A stretch of 64,000 nt of DNA from Cryptomeria japonica (GCF_030272615.1 NC_081415.1:375923392-375987391); one strand, 5' to 3'. Shown: positions 28,301-41,557, numbered from the stretch's first letter. Translations and numbers: made by a program. The notes: generated by a model not told the origin, from the sequence alone.

Positions 28301-31296
28301 TTTAGAACTTGTGCCTCAAAAGACCTGGTTTCAGAGCATCAAAATTAGAGTTTGGACGCACAACGAGTTTTTGGCCCGCGAGTCTCGATGGCGGAGTCAA
28401 GTGTATCAAAGCCCAATTTTGACGTGCATCATGGTCATAGGGCCTTGTTTTGTAGCTTAAGTCTCAACAGCGACAGTTTTGGAGCATCAAAATCGGTGTT
28501 TAAAGGCATAACGAGCTTCTAGGGTGTGAGTCTTGATTCCATAGCCTCATTTTGGAGTTTGTGCCTCAAAATTCCCAGTTTTAGAGCATCAAAATTGAGG
28601 TTTGGAGGCACAACGAGCTTTTGGGGTGCGAGTCCCTATTCCGGAGCCATGGTTGTCAATACGCAATTTTTACTGGCATCGTGGTCTTAGGACCTCATAT
28701 CCGAGCTTATGCCTTAAAAGCCTCGATTTTAGAGCATCAAAATCGAGGTTTCAAGGCACAACGATTTTTCGGGGTCTCTCGATTCCAGATCCATAGTCTT
28801 CAAAATGTGATTTTGGTTGACATTCTGCTCATAGGACCATATTTCAGAGCTTGTACCATGAAAGCCTTGGTTTCGGAGCATCAAAATCAAGGTATGCAAG
28901 CACAGTGAGATTTCGGGGTGTGAGTCCCTATTTGGAGCCGAGGGCATGAAAACATGATTTTTAATGATATTGTGCCCTTAGGACCTCGTTTCAGAGATTA
29001 TGCCTTGAAAGAACCAATTTCGGAGCATCAAAATTGAGGTTTGGAGGCACAATGACCTTTTGCGGCACGATTCTTGATCACGGAGCAATGGGCATCAAAA
29101 TGCGATTTTGACTGGCATTGTGCTCTTAGGACCTCATTTCGGAGTTAGTGCCTTGAAAGCCCCAATTTTAGAGCATCAATATTGAGCTTTGGAGGCACAA
29201 CGAGCATTTGAAGCGCGAGTAATGATTACAAAATCATAGGCATCAAAACATGATTTTGATTGGCATCATGCTCTTAGGACCTCATTTCGGTGCTTGTGCC
29301 TCGAAAACGTTGGTTTGGGAGCGTCAAAATCGGGGTTTGGAGGGACAACAAGCTTTTGGGGCGCAACTCCTAGTTTCAAAACGATGAGTGTCAAAATGCG
29401 ATTTTGACTAGTATCATGCTCTTAGGACCTCGTTTCGGAGCTTGTGCCTCAAAAGCCCTGGTTTTAGAGCGTCAAAATCCGGGTTTGGATGCACAATGAA
29501 CATTCGAAGTGCAAGTCCCAATTGTGGAGCCACGGGCATTAAAACATGATTTTGACTAGCATCGTGCTCTTAGGACATTATTTCATAGCGTCAAAATCTA
29601 TGTTTGGAGGCACAACACAATGCTAGTCAAAATCCGTGTTTGGAGGCACAACGAGCTTTAAGGGCATGAGTGCGGATTCCAGAGCCGTGAGAAGAAAAAC
29701 GTGATTTTGACTGGTATTGTGCCGTTAGGAGCTTGTTTTGAAGCTTGTGCCTCAAAATCCTTGGTTCTAGAGCATGAAAATTAGGGTTTGGTGGCACAAT
29801 GTGCATTTTGGGTACGAGTCCCAATTCGAGAGCCGCAGGTGTCAAAATGCTATTTTCATTGGCATCGTGCTCTTAGCAACTCATTTCAGAGCTTGTGCCT
29901 CGAAAACCCCAATTTTGGAGCATCAAAATAAGGGGTTGGTGTGATTCTGGAGCCATGAGTGTCAAAACGTGATTGTGACTGGCATCGTGCTCTTAGGACC
30001 TCATTTTAGAGCTTGTTCCTCGAAAGCATCAGTTTTAGAGCATCAAAATCAGGGTTAGGAGGCATAACGACCTTTTGGGGTGCGAGTCACGATTTTGGAG
30101 CTGTGGGCATCAAAATGGGATTTTTACTGGTATCGTGCTCTTAGGACCTCATTTTTCAGCTTGTGCCTTGAAAGCCCTGGTTTCGTAGTGTCAAAATCAA
30201 GGGTTTGGAGGCACAACGAGCATTCGGGGCGGGAGTCACGATTCTGAAACTGCGAGCATAAAAATACTATTTTTCCTGGTATCATGCTCTTCAAACCTTG
30301 TTTCGAAGCATGTCCCTTGATAGCTAAATGTTTCAAAGCATCAAAATTGGTGTTTGGAGGCACAAGGAGCTTGGGGCAAGAGTTTGGATTTTGGAGCTAC
30401 GGGCGTCAAAACGTGATTTTGACAAGCATCATGCTCTTAGAACCTTGTTTCGAAGCTTGTGCCTTGAAAGGCCTAGTTTTAAAGCGTCAAAATTGAGGTT
30501 TGGAGGCACAAAGAGCTTTTGAGGCGTGAGTTCCTTTTCCAGAGCCGCAGGCATGAAAATGCAATTTTGAGTTTAATCATGTTCTTAGGACCTTATTTCA
30601 GAGCTTGTGCCTCGAAAGCCTCGGTTTAAGAGCATCAAAATTGGTGTTCGGAGGCACAATTAACATTCGAGGTGCGAGTCATGATTTCGGAACCACGGGC
30701 GTCAAAATGCAATTTTGCATGGCATCGTGCTCTTTGGACGTCATTTCGAAGATTTTTCTTTGAAAGCCTCAGTTTCGAAGCGTCAAAATCAAGGTTTCAA
30801 GGCACAATGAGCTTTCGAGGTGCAAGTCCCAATTCTAGAGCCATGGGTGTCAAAATGCGATTTCAACTTCAATCGTGGTTTTAGGTCCTCATTTCGGAGC
30901 TTGTGCCTCAAAAGCCCCAGTTTTAGAGTGTCGAAACCGAGGTTTGGAGGTACAACAAGAATCAAAGTGCAAGTCCTGATTTTGGAGCTATGAGCATCAA
31001 AACACAACTTTGACTTGCATCGTGCTCTTAGGACCCTATTTTAGAGGTTGTGCCTTGAAGCCTCAGTTTCAGAGCGTCAAAATTGGGGTTTGGAGGCACA
31101 ATGAATATTTGGGATGTGAGTCCCAATTCTGGAGCCGCGAGCATCAAAACGCAAATTTGAATCGCATTGTGCTCTTAGGACTTCCTTTCGAAGCATTAAA
31201 AGTGTGGTTTGGTGGCACAACAAGCATTCAGGGTGTGAGTCCTAATTCCAAAGTCCCAGGTGTCAAAACAAAATTTTAATTGGCATCATGCACTTA
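22301..31296 (+). repeat. Higher-order repeat copy C (8996 bp)
   Basis: Anchor variant ggttctc at 22301. It is followed by gtgtggagacacaa (about 22953), caagtatgaatcac (about 23270), aagtcacc (about 25294), cctagcttgttcc (about 25586), acccatggttttgagac (about 26982) and atttttaatgat (about 28957). It carries a small inverted, templated-looking insertion near 29615. Confidence 0.8.
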
Positions 31297-34200
31297 GGTC
31301 CTCGTTTTAGAGCTTGTTCCTTGAAAGCCCCGTTTTGAAGTGTCAAAATCATGGTTTTTAGGCACAACAAGAATTCCGGGTGAGAGTCCCAATTTCGCAA
31401 CCACAGGCATCAAAACATGATTTTGAATGGCATCGTGCTCCTAGGACCTTGTTTCAGAGCTTGTCCCTTGAAAGCCACATTTTTGGAGCATCAAAATCAG
31501 AGTTTGGAGGCACGACAAGATTTTTGGAGTGCGAGTCTTAATTCCGGAGCCATGAGCATCAAAATGCGAGGTTGATTGGCATTGTGCTCTTAGGACCTCA
31601 TTTTGGAGCATGTCTTGTAAGAACCAGTTTCAGAGTGTCAAAATTGAGGTATGGAGGCACAACGAACTTTCGGGGCATGAGTTTTGATATCTGAGTCGTA
31701 CATGCCAAAACGTGATTTTGACTCACATCGTGCTCTTAGGACCTCGTTTTAGAGCTTGTGCCTCGAAAGCCTCAGTTTCAGAGCATAAAAATTTGGGTTT
31801 GGAGGCACAACAAGCATTCAGGGTATCATTTATAATTCTGTAGTCACGAGCTTCAAGATACGATTTTCACTAAAATGGTGCTCTTAGGACCTTGTTTTGG
31901 AGCTTTTTCCTTGATAGCTTCTATTTCAGAGCATCAAAATCATGGTGTGGAGACACAATGAGCATTCAAGGCGTGAGTCCCGATTCGACAACCATAAGCA
32001 TCGAAAGGCAATTTTGATTGGCATGTGCTCTTGGGTCCTAGTTTCAGAGCTTGTGCCTTGAAAGCTCCAGTTACGGAGTGTCAAAATCAGGATTTGGAGG
32101 CATAATAAACATTCAAGGCAAGAGTCTCAATTCCTAAGCTGTGGGCATCAAAACACGATTTTCAGTAGCATTGTGCTCTTTGGACCTTGTTTCAGAGTTT
32201 GTGTCGTGAAAGCCTTGATTTTGGAGCGTAAAAATTGGTCTTTGGAGGGGAAATGAGCATTCGAGTATGAGTCACGATTCCAGAACCACGGGTGTCAAAA
32301 CACGATTTTGACTAGCATCGTGCTCTTAGAACCTTGTTTCAACGCTTGCACCTCAAAAGCCCTAGTTTCAGAACGTCAAAATTGGGGTTTGGAGGCACAA
32401 TGAGCATTCAGAGCGCAAGTCCTGATTCCGAAGCCGTAGATGTCAAAACATGATTTTGTTTGGCATCGTGCTCTTAGGACCTTGTCTCGGAGCTTGTGCC
32501 TTGAAACCTCTAGTTTCAAAGCGTCAAAATTGAGGTTTGGAGGCACAATGAGCTTTTGGGTCACAAATCTTGATTCTGGAGCCGCGAGCATCAAAATGCA
32601 ATTTTGACTGGCATCATGCTCTTAGGATGTCATTTTGGAGCTTATGCCTCAAAAACTTTGGTGTCGGAGCATCAAAATCTAGGTTTAGAGGCACATAAAT
32701 CTTTTAGGGTACAAGTCTCGATTCCTAAGCCGTGGGCATCAAAACATGATTTTGAGTGGCATCGTGCTCTTTGGACCTCATTTCAAAGTTTGTGCCTTGA
32801 AAGCACCAGTTTTGGAGCATCAAAATCAGGGTTTGGAGGCACCATGAGTTTTTGAGGTGCGATACTTGATTGTGAAGTCGCGGGTGTCAAAAGGCGTTTT
32901 TGACTGGCATTGTGCTATTAGGACCTCGTTTCAAAGCTTGTGCCTTGAAAGCCTCAGTTTGGAGCATCAAAATCAGTTTTTGGAGGCACAACGAGCTTTC
33001 AAGGTATGAATCTAGATTCTAGAGCCGTGGGCATCAAAATGCAATTTTCACTGGCATGGTGCTCTTAGGACCTTGTTTCAGAGCTCGTGCCTTAAAAGCC
33101 ATGGTTTTAGAGTGTTAAAATTGGGGTTTCGAGGCACACCAAATATTTGGGGCATGAGTCCAGATTATAGAGCCACGAGTGTCAAAACATGATTTTGACT
33201 GGCATTGTGCTCTTAGGGCCTCGTTTTGGAGCTTGTGCCTCGAAAACTCCAGTTTCAGAGCATCAAAATTAGGGTTTGGAGGCATATCAATATTTCGAGG
33301 CATGAGTCACGATTTTGAAGCCGCAAGCATAAAAACATGATTTTGACTGGAATCATGATCTTAGGACCTTATTCTGGAGCTTGTGCCTCGAAAGCATCGA
33401 TTTTGGAGCTTCAAAATCATGATTTGGAGCCACAACGAGCTTCCGGGGTGCGAGTCCCCATTCCATAACCATGGGTGTCAAAGTGCAATTATGACTAGTA
33501 TCGTATTCTTAGGAACTCATTTTGGAGCTTGTGCCTTGAAAGCTCTTGTTTTGGAGCATCAAAATTGAGGTTTGGAGGCATAATGAGCTTTTGGGACGTG
33601 AGTCACAAATTCGGAACCGCGGGTGTCAAAACATGATTTTTACTTGCATTGTGCTTTGAGAACCTCATTTCGCAACTTGTGCCTCAAAAACCCCAGTTTC
33701 GGAGCATCAAAATCAAGGTTTGGAGGCACAACGGGCTTTCAAGGCGCAAGTGTCAATTCTAGAGCCGTGAGCATCAAAATTCGATTTTGACTGGCATAGT
33801 TCTTTTAGAACCTTATTTTGGAGCTTGTGCCTTGGAAGCGCCAATTTCGGAGTGTCAAAATTAGGGTTTGAAGGCACAATGAGCTTTTGGAGTGCGAATC
33901 TCACTTCTAGAGCCACAGGCATCAAAATGCGATTTTTATTGGTATCGTTCTTTTAGGACCTCATTTTGGAGCTTGTGCCTTGAAAGCCTCAATTTCAGAG
34001 CATCAAAATCAAGGTTTGGAGGCACAACGAGCTTTTGGAGAGCCCTAGTTTTGTAGCGTCAAAATTGAGGTTTGGAGGAACATTAAGTGTTCAAGGCGCG
34101 AGTCCTGTTTCGGAGTCACCGACATCAAAATGCGACATTGACTAGCATCATGGTCTTAGGACCTTGTTTCAGAGCTTTTGCATTGAAAGCCCTAGTTTTA

Positions 34201-37033
34201 GAGCATCCAAAACCACGAGTATCAAAATATGATTCTGATTGGCATCCTGCTCTCAGGACCTCATTTCAAAGCTTGTGCCTCGAAAGCCCTAGTTTTAGAG
34301 CGTCAAAATTGGCATTTGGAGGCACAATGAACTTTTGGAGCACGAGTCATGATTCCTAGCATGTGCCTCGAAAGCCCTAGTTTTAGAGCATCAAAATCGG
34401 GATTTCAAGGTGCAATGACATTTTGGGGCATGAGTCCCTATTCTAGACGTGAGACCAAATTTTGGAGCATCAAAATTGGGGTTTGGAGGCACAACAACGT
34501 TTTGGGATGCGAGCCCCAATTTCGGAGAAGTGGTCATCAAAAGATGATTTTGACTAGCATCATGCTTGTAAGACCTCATTTTAGAGCTTGTGCCTCGAAA
34601 GCCCCAATTTTAGAGAGTCAAAATAAGGGTTTGGAAGCATAATGAACATTCGGGGTGCGAGTCACGATTCCATAACCACTAGCAACAAAATGCGAATTTG
34701 ATTGGCATCATGCTCTTAGGACCTTGTTTAAGAGCTTGTGCCTCAAAAGCCTCAGTTTTATAGTGTCAAAATTGAAGTTTGGCAACAAAATGCGATTTTG
34801 ACTGGCATCCTGCTCTTAGGACCTCATTTTGAAGCTTGTGCCTCGAAAGCCCCAATTTTAGACTGTCAAAGTTGGGGTTTGTAGGCACAATGAGCTTTTA
34901 GGGGTACAAAACCTTATTTTGGAGCCGTGGGTGTCAAAACGTGAGTTTGACAAACATCAAGCTATTAGAACTTCATTTCGGAGCTTGTGCCTTGAAAGCT
35001 CCAGTTTTGGATTGTGAAAATTAGGTTTTGTAGGCAAAATGAGCTTTGAGGGCATGAGTCTCGATTCCTGAGCCATGGGCATCAAAACATGATTCTGACT
35101 AGCATCATGCTCTTAGGACCTCATTTCATAGCTTGTGCCTTAAAAGACTTGGTTTTGGAGCATCAAAATTGGGGTTTGGAGGCACAAGGAGCATTCAAAG
35201 TGCGAGTCCCAATTCTGGAGCCACAGGCATCAAAACGTGATTTTGACTGACATCATGCTCTTAGGAGCTCATTTGGGATCTTGTGCCTTGAAAGCCCCAG
35301 TTTTAGAGCATCAAAATTGAGGTTTAGAGGCAAAAAAAGCATTCGAGGCGTGAGTCCCGATACTAGAGCCACGAGCCTCAAAATCAGGGTTTGTTGGCAT
35401 AATGATTATTCGAGATGCGAGTCCCGATTTTGGAGCTGTGGGCATCAAAATGCAATTTTGACTGGCATCATGCACTTAGGACCTCATTTTTGAGCTTGTG
35501 CTTTGGAAGCCCTAGTTTTGGAACATCAAAATCAGTGTTTGGAAGCACAACAATGATTCAAACAACGAGTCACGGTTTTAAAGCCGCGGGTGTCAAAACA
35601 TGATTTTGACTTTCATCCTACTCTTAGGACCTCGCTTCGGAGCTTGTGCCTCAAAGGCACCGGCTTGTGGCTTGAAGGCACCTTTTATGGAGCGTAAAAA
35701 ATCGGGGTTTGGAGGCACAACAAGCATTTGAGGTGCAAGTCTCGATTTCAGACCCATGGTTTTGAGACATAATGAGCTTTCAGGGCACGAGTCCCGATTT
35801 CAAAGCCGTGGGCCTCAAAATGCGATTTTGACTAGAATCATGCTCTTAGAATCTCATTTTGGAGCTTATACCTTGATACCCTTGGTTCAGAGTGTCAAAA
35901 TTATGGTTTGGAGACACAACAAGCTTTCGGGGCATGAATCCGGATTCTTGAGTTGTGGCCATCAAAATGTGATTTTGATTGGCGTCGTACTCTTAAGACC
36001 TCATTCGACAGCTTGTGCCTCAAAAGCCCCAGTTTCAAAGTGTGAAAATAAGGGTTTGGAGGAATAGTGAGCATTTGGGGTTCGAGTCCTAATTCCAGAG
36101 CCACAACAAGTTTTCAAGGTGCGAGTCCTGATTGTAGAGCCACGGGCGTCAAAAGGCTATTTTCATAGCATTGTGCTCTTAGCACCTCATTTTGGAGCTT
36201 GTGCCTCCAAAGCCTCAGTTTTTGAGCATGAAAATCAGTGTTTGGAGACACAACCATGTTTCAAGGAAATGAGTCCAGATTATGTAGCCGTGGGCCTCAA
36301 AACACGATTTTGACTAGCATTGTGTTCTTTGGAGCTCGTTTCGGAGCTTGTGACTCGAAAGCCCTAGTTTCGAAGCATCAAAATCATGGGTTTGCAAGAA
36401 AAATGAGCATTCAGGGCATGAGTCCCAATTCCAGAGCCACGAGTGTCAAAACATGATTTTGATTGGCATCATGCTCGCAGGACATTGTTTTGGAGCTTGT
36501 CCCTCAAATACCCCAGTTTTGAAGTGTCAAAATCATGGTTTGGAGGCACAATGGGCAATCGGGGCATGAGTCTGGATTCTAGAGCTGCAAGCATGAAAAC
36601 ACAATTTTGAATGACATCATACTCTTAGGACCTTGTTTTGAAACATGTGCCTTGAAAGCCCCAATTTCTAAGCTTCAAAATTGGCATTTGGAGGCACAAC
36701 AAGCTTTCGGGGCAGGAGACCAAATTTCGGAGCAACGGGCATCAAAAGATGATTTTGACTGGCATCATGCTCTTAGGACCTTATTTCAGAGCTTGTGCCA
36801 AGAAAGCCCTAGTATTAGAGCGTGAAAATTGAGCTTTGGAGGCATAATGAGCATTTGGGATGCGAATCCCAATTCCAGAGCCGTGGGTATCAAAACGTGA
36901 TTTTGACTGGCATCGTGCTCTTAGTATCTTGTTTTGAAGCTTATTCTTTGAAACCCCCGATTTCAAAGCATCAAAATCAGAGTATGGAGGCACAATGAAA
37001 TTTTGGGGTGCAAGTCCTGATTTTGGAGCCGAA
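31297..37033 (+). repeat. Higher-order repeat copy D, left part (split by hAT)
   Basis: Anchor at 31297, then gtgtggagacacaa (about 31945), gagtatgagtcac (about 32261), agtcacc (about 34114), cctagcatgtgcc (about 34353) and acccatggttttgagac (about 35752). The copy stops at the hAT target site and continues in exact phase at 58756-62581. The two parts together are about 9.56 kb. Confidence 0.8.
37026..37033 (+). repeat. hAT target-site duplication, left
   Basis: GAGCCGAA directly before the CAGAG terminus. It matches GAGCCAAA at 58748-58755 in 7 of 8 bases; the one difference is G to A in a CpG. Eight-base duplications are typical of hAT transposons. Confidence 0.85.
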
Positions 37034-37047
37034 CAGAGTTTACTTTA
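37034..37047 (+). repeat. hAT terminal inverted repeat, left
   Basis: CAGAGTTTACTTTA. It pairs with 58734-58747, differing at three positions. The CA(G/A)(G/A)G-type start is usual for hAT ends. Confidence 0.8.
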
Positions 37048-37530
37048 GTGGCGAATATTCACCAATGGCGAATTTTTCACGTCGGCCATGTCGGAAATGG
37101 AGAATATTTTGTACTGTCTGGTGGTGGGCATGTCGCCAAAACATTATCAATTTCCGTCAAAGTCACAGCCCGATCACCATATGTTTTATGCAATTAAATG
37201 TTTCTATGTGATGATTTCACCAATACAATATATGGTGGACACACGGTAAATTTAATTGTTTCGCCTACACTCTTCGAGGTTTCCTGAATAGATGACCTTA
37301 ATTCGCCTATAGGCATGTGAAGATTTGTTAGCCAGGGGGACCCAATTCGCTTGACATCTTGCCGACGCGTGTCTCCATTCACCCCAACTTTTGCCAACTA
37401 TATTGTATTCGCCTATTATTTGGATGACTTATAATCGCCTCAAAAATTACATAAGTCATATTTGGATGACCTATAATTGCCTCGAAAATTACATAAGTCG
37501 TGTTATAGTTACGCAGGATTCGCCAAATAT
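37048..37530 (+). promoter_or_regulatory. hAT left subterminal region with TCGCC motifs
   Basis: Repeated GGCGAA or TCGCC motifs occur at about 37050, 37068, 37132, 37261, 37303, 37409, 37435 and 37519. A 42-bp tandem duplication (37421-37504) carries the motif in each copy. hAT transposases bind short subterminal repeats of this sort. The right end has the same motif, so a transposase-binding role is a reasonable inference. Confidence 0.65.
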
Positions 37531-37578
37531 TTGTATACCATATAAAATTCCGGCGGAATTCACCATATAAGGATTGGT

Positions 37579-37586
37579 ATAAATAC
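37579..37586 (+). promoter_or_regulatory. TATA box of the hAT transposase gene
   Basis: TATAAATA in the context ggtataaatacatgc, about 240 bp before the transposase ATG at 37823. Transcription would start about 30 bp downstream. Confidence 0.55.
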
Positions 37587-37722
37587 ATGCAAAGATCAGA
37601 TCTATCTCAACACAATCTGGTGGGTTCTAGGCTCTGAATTCTGATCAATAGCGAAGTTTTAGACCAAGGAAAATCATTGTTTTTGACTATATTGGTGACT
37701 GCTAGTGACCTAAAGCCTAAAG

Positions 37723-37805
37723 GTGAGCGATCATATTTTTGAAGTGGTATATTATACATTATAGTCTATTATTTCTTCTTCAACAAATTGATATTTTTTT
37801 GGCAG
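37723..37805 (+). other. Possible 5' UTR intron of the transposase gene (83 bp)
   Basis: A good plant donor (AAAG/GTGAGC, GT at 37723) and a T-rich acceptor (tttttttggcag, AG at 37804-37805) enclose an AT-rich stretch. The acceptor lies 17 bases before the transposase ATG. Predicted by eye only. Confidence 0.4.
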
Positions 37806-37822
37806 CCTTTATTTTGTTGGAG

Positions 37823-40538
37823 ATGTTGAATAGGAAGAGGGGTAGTAAACCTGAATGTGGGGAAGGCCAGGAGAGGCCAACAAAAAGCAGAACATTGTCT
37901 TCATACTTTGGCATTGGAAAAGATTGTGGTACTGGTGAAAATCAGGAAGGTACATCATGACAAGTACAAGTACAAAATTTGCCACCTGCACCGCATGTTG
38001 AAGACGGCGGCAAACCTGATATCTCAGATTAGGATGATCTTGAAGAAGATTATCTGGTAGATACCCAAGTTAGCTGGAATGATATAATCGACTTGTGTGA
38101 TAATGCCAGTGATAATAATGCACGGAAGGGGAAAAGAAAAGCCATATCAAAAAAGGGTGAACCACAATCAAAAAAGGATCGAGAGTGGGATATGTCAGTG
38201 AGGAATTTTCAAATTAATTGGGCATCAAAGTATCCATTCGTTGAACCAATCGAGAATCAAATTGAAGGCGAGCCTCCAATAGAATGCAGGTGTAAGATTT
38301 GCACTTGGAAACATAACAAGGAAATTAGGTTGCAGCTAAAATTTGACACCATAGAAAAAACATATGGGTAAAGTTTATGAAAAACAAATGATAGACGGGG
38401 TTGAAAAATCACTGATAAGATGGAAAACAAAGGATGAATGTAAGCATGTGAATAATGCCGAAGAGTATTATTTTCATGAGAAATTATAGATGAAGCCTGC
38501 TGAAGTTAAAGGTTCTATTGAAGCTATTTTTGGAAAAGCAATGCAAATAGAACAACTAGGAAAAGTTGTCAGTTAAGCGTTGTTTTTCATATTTTGAGTA
38601 GAGGGCGTGCTATGACAAATTTCCCATCAATTAGTGGTTTATTACACTTTTTGAAAGTTCCTAACTATCCTAATAGACACTGGTCAGTAAATAGTGGATG
38701 GGAATGGGCAAGTTGTCTTGCTGAGGTTGAAAAAGAAGATGTACAGGAAAAAATAAGAGAGTCAAACTTCATTGCATTTTCTTTAGACGAAGTTATGACA
38801 GTAGACAATACTTCATGGGTATGCATGCATGTTTATACTATAGAGAATCATACCCGCCAACCTCATCTACTATCTGTTGCTAAAATGAAGGAGAGTGCAA
38901 TAGTGGAAAATTTATTTCAACTAGTAAAGAGAAGTTTAATTGAATATGAAGGTATGGATGACATGACGGTAGCCAAAAAATTGGTTTGTGTTGGAGTAGA
39001 TGGAGCTTCGATAATGCAAGGTCACAAGAATGATCTTTGTGAAAAGATTGAAACTTCATTTGCACCGTACATTACTGCAATTCACTGTATGGCTCACATA
39101 ATGAATCTAGCTTTTGGAATTGTGAGCAAGTTTGCTTCGGTTAAAAAAATTGAAATTTTAATCAAAGAGCTCTACTCACACTTCTGTCGAAGTCCCAAAT
39201 GATTTATGGAATTTTAGCACTTTGCTGATGGATTAACTGATGGGAACAAGATTCTCAAGGATAATGATACCAGATGGATCTCTTTGGATGGTCCAGCACA
39301 TCGCGTGTTTTCAGAATATCCATCCTTGATTGGACTATTTCACACAACTCGCGACGAATCCGATCAACCACAATTTCTTGAACTTCTTGGTAGGTTAAGT
39401 AATTTAGAGACACTCTTAACTTTAGCAGCTCTTCTGCCCATGCTAGAGGAAATGAGGAATATTATGAAGGCTGCCCAAAAAAGAGCTTTGTATATTGCAG
39501 AATATGTTACGCTGCGTAAGATGACATGCATGACGCTCGACAATCTCTATCGAAATATACCAACACTATCTGATGAAAAATTTGTTAAGTGGTGGACACT
39601 CACAGTATGAACAATCCTGATAACTTTTTACAAATCGGTGTAGACAGGGAGGTATGTGCCAATGTATAGGGAGTTGAGATACCAATGCACTTCTATGCCA
39701 TGGTCAACCCCGAGGAACCAAGAAAGCGCCCCAGGAAGAAACTAGCAAGAGTTACAAAGAAAGATTTCGACAAGATTGTTGAGATTGTAACTACTTCTAT
39801 GAAGAAAATTGCATATGATCTTTCCTCACAAATTAGAAGCAGATTCCCTCTTGACAATCTACTCGAAGCCATGTCTATTGTGTTTCCTCATTATTGGAGC
39901 CTCAACAGTGCATCTGATTTTCGAAGTAAGCTACTGACTTTGATAAAACAATTTTGCATATCCAGAGAATTTAATGGAGTAACTATAAATGGAATATTAG
40001 ACGAAACTCGTCTTTGAGAGCAATCATCTCATTTTGCATACACTATGAAACAACAATATGCCATAATGGAGAACCCTCGTGAAGAGGGATCAGTAGCAAG
40101 GCTTTGGAAATATATAGTTGAGAACTCGTCCTTGCGTGATTCAATGACAGAAGATGTGAAGCTTGCTGATTTATGTCTTACCATGATATTGGGTTCGGTG
40201 GAAGATGAGAGAGTTTTCAGTGCTTTGGGGTTCCTAAAATCAAAGCTAAGAAACAAACTAGACAAAAATTTGGAAAATTGCTTGAGGCTCTATACATCTA
40301 GGTATGATGTCCACACTTTTCCTTATGATAGGGCACTGCAAATCTCGAGGTCCAATTGTGAAAGAATAGGTTTGGGCAACACTTCAAACCAAAGTGCCAG
40401 TGGGACTACTAACCTAATGGTAGCATTGAGATGCAGTGCGACGAAGATATGCAGACTCAGACTCGGAGTGAAGAAACCACATACGAGAATCAAAATCAAG
40501 AAAGCATTGAATTTGATGAGGATGAATGGCAATTGTAA
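37823..40538 (+). pseudogene. hAT transposase, decayed
   Basis: DNA transposase that would bind the element ends and move it. In order: a basic, acidic-patched N-terminus; a BED/TTF-like zinc-finger region near 38190-38380 (FQINWASKYPF, then CRCKICTWKHN); a catalytic domain near 38610-39290 with FSLDEVMTVDN, VGVDGAS, HCMAHIMNLAF and DNDTRWISL; and a C-terminal hAT dimerisation region at 40160-40320 with LADLCLTMIL and EDERVFSALGFLKSKLRNKL. The D, D and E positions expected of hAT enzymes can be pointed to in the first, second and last of these. Frameshifts lie near 38360, 38580, 39610 and 40430. Nonsense codons (37958, 38030, 38488, 38575, 39200, 39215, 39667, 40015) all fit C-to-T. The acidic C-terminus ends at TAA 40536. 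Related to the hAT families common in mosses and lycophytes. Confidence 0.85.
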
Positions 40539-40890
40539 GAGATTGATATTTATTAATCTTATTACTGTATCTCATCATTCATATTACAAAAGCATATTAC
40601 TTTTTGCAATTAGAATTTAATATTGATTTGTAATTTTATTTTTCAACTTTCTATTTCCAGATTTAAAATAGCATAATAAAAAAAAAACATAATGTGTTTA
40701 TTGATACAATTAAAGAGATGTTTATTGTTTATTTATACATGTTTGAATCTCAAATCTGTGTGATACATTTCAGAACCATATGATACAATTCATTCAATAA
40801 TAATACACATGTAGAGAACTTAGATTTTCATTAATTCTTTCAAAATATAGCCATATGATACAATTCATTCAATAGTAATACACCAATCTG

Positions 40891-41112
40891 TGTGATTCTC
40901 CATGCCAATTGCAAAAGTGAATGCAAGGTTTTAGAACCCTTTACAAAAGACCCTGAATTCCCTTTTATAGAAATAAGTTGAAGTGAGCAACAACAACTCC
41001 TGTGTGATTCTCCAATGTCCATGCAAAAGTGAATACAAAGTTTCAGAACCCTTTGCAAAATTGCAAATGACCCTGAATTCCCTTTTATAGAAACAAGGGA
41101 GCAACAACAACT
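40891..41112 (+). repeat. 112-bp tandem duplication
   Basis: Two copies starting tgtgattctcca (40891 and 41003), both containing cagaaccctttgc or a close variant, ccctgaattcccttttatag and gagcaacaacaact. They differ at scattered bases and by a small indel. Confidence 0.8.
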
Positions 41113-41410
41113 TCAGGTCGAATTGCAAGTTTGCAACATGTGAACACTGAACATCAAAATCACAAACTCAACACATATTTATATGGCCATCATAGGTCGT
41201 ATTAGCAATTTAACATCTGGTACATGTTTGATGTCTCCTATTCAAAAAACAGAGTTCAAAATTAAATATTAATTCACGCCATGACAAATCAAACATAGAT
41301 AATAGCAGTCCCTAAAACCTACTAATCAGAAATAGAGAAATGAATAAATGTTATAGCAAGGGAAAATTTGAGAATACAAATTTACTGGATGAAGTTTTGC
41401 ACTGTGCATC

Positions 41411-41557
41411 ATAGATTCATAGGCTGGATTAGCAAAATAGCAATAGCGAGTGCTATTTTTTTCCTATTCATAAAATAGATTCATAGGCTGGATTAGCAAA
41501 ATAGCAATAGCAAGTGCATCATAGATTCATAGGCTGGATTAGCAAAATAGCAAACAG
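41411..41557 (+). repeat. Triplicated 36-40 bp block
   Basis: Three near-identical copies of atagattcataggctggatt followed by agcaaaatagcaa at 41411, 41475 and 41521, with short spacers. Confidence 0.8.

Larger units (their letters stand above)
4946..37033 (+). repeat. 148-bp satellite array, left block
   Basis: About 217 head-to-tail monomers in one orientation, near 148 bp each, with occasional truncated ones. Landmarks in each monomer are catcgtgctcttaggacctc, then gtcaaaatcggggtttggag, then ggcacaacgagc, then gagtcccgattc, then gcgtcaaaacgcgattttga. Neighbours differ heavily, and the differences concentrate at CpG positions of the apparent consensus (cg, tg and ca alternate), as expected for long-methylated DNA. 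Because 148 is not a multiple of three and stops recur (TGATTTTGA), the many 60-130-codon open stretches are by-products, not genes. The array is interrupted at 37033 by the hAT element and resumes in phase at 58748. Confidence 0.95.

Noticed and set aside
4946-37033. Dozens of 60-130-codon open frames on both strands, with repeated peptides such as ASKSGFGGTTS
   Set aside because: They are the three frames of a 148-bp repeat that shifts by one base per monomer; each ends at recurring stops, and none is longer than chance for this composition.
4946-37033. CRISPR-like array of repeats and spacers
   Set aside because: The whole 148-bp unit repeats without unique spacers, and the context is plant transposons.
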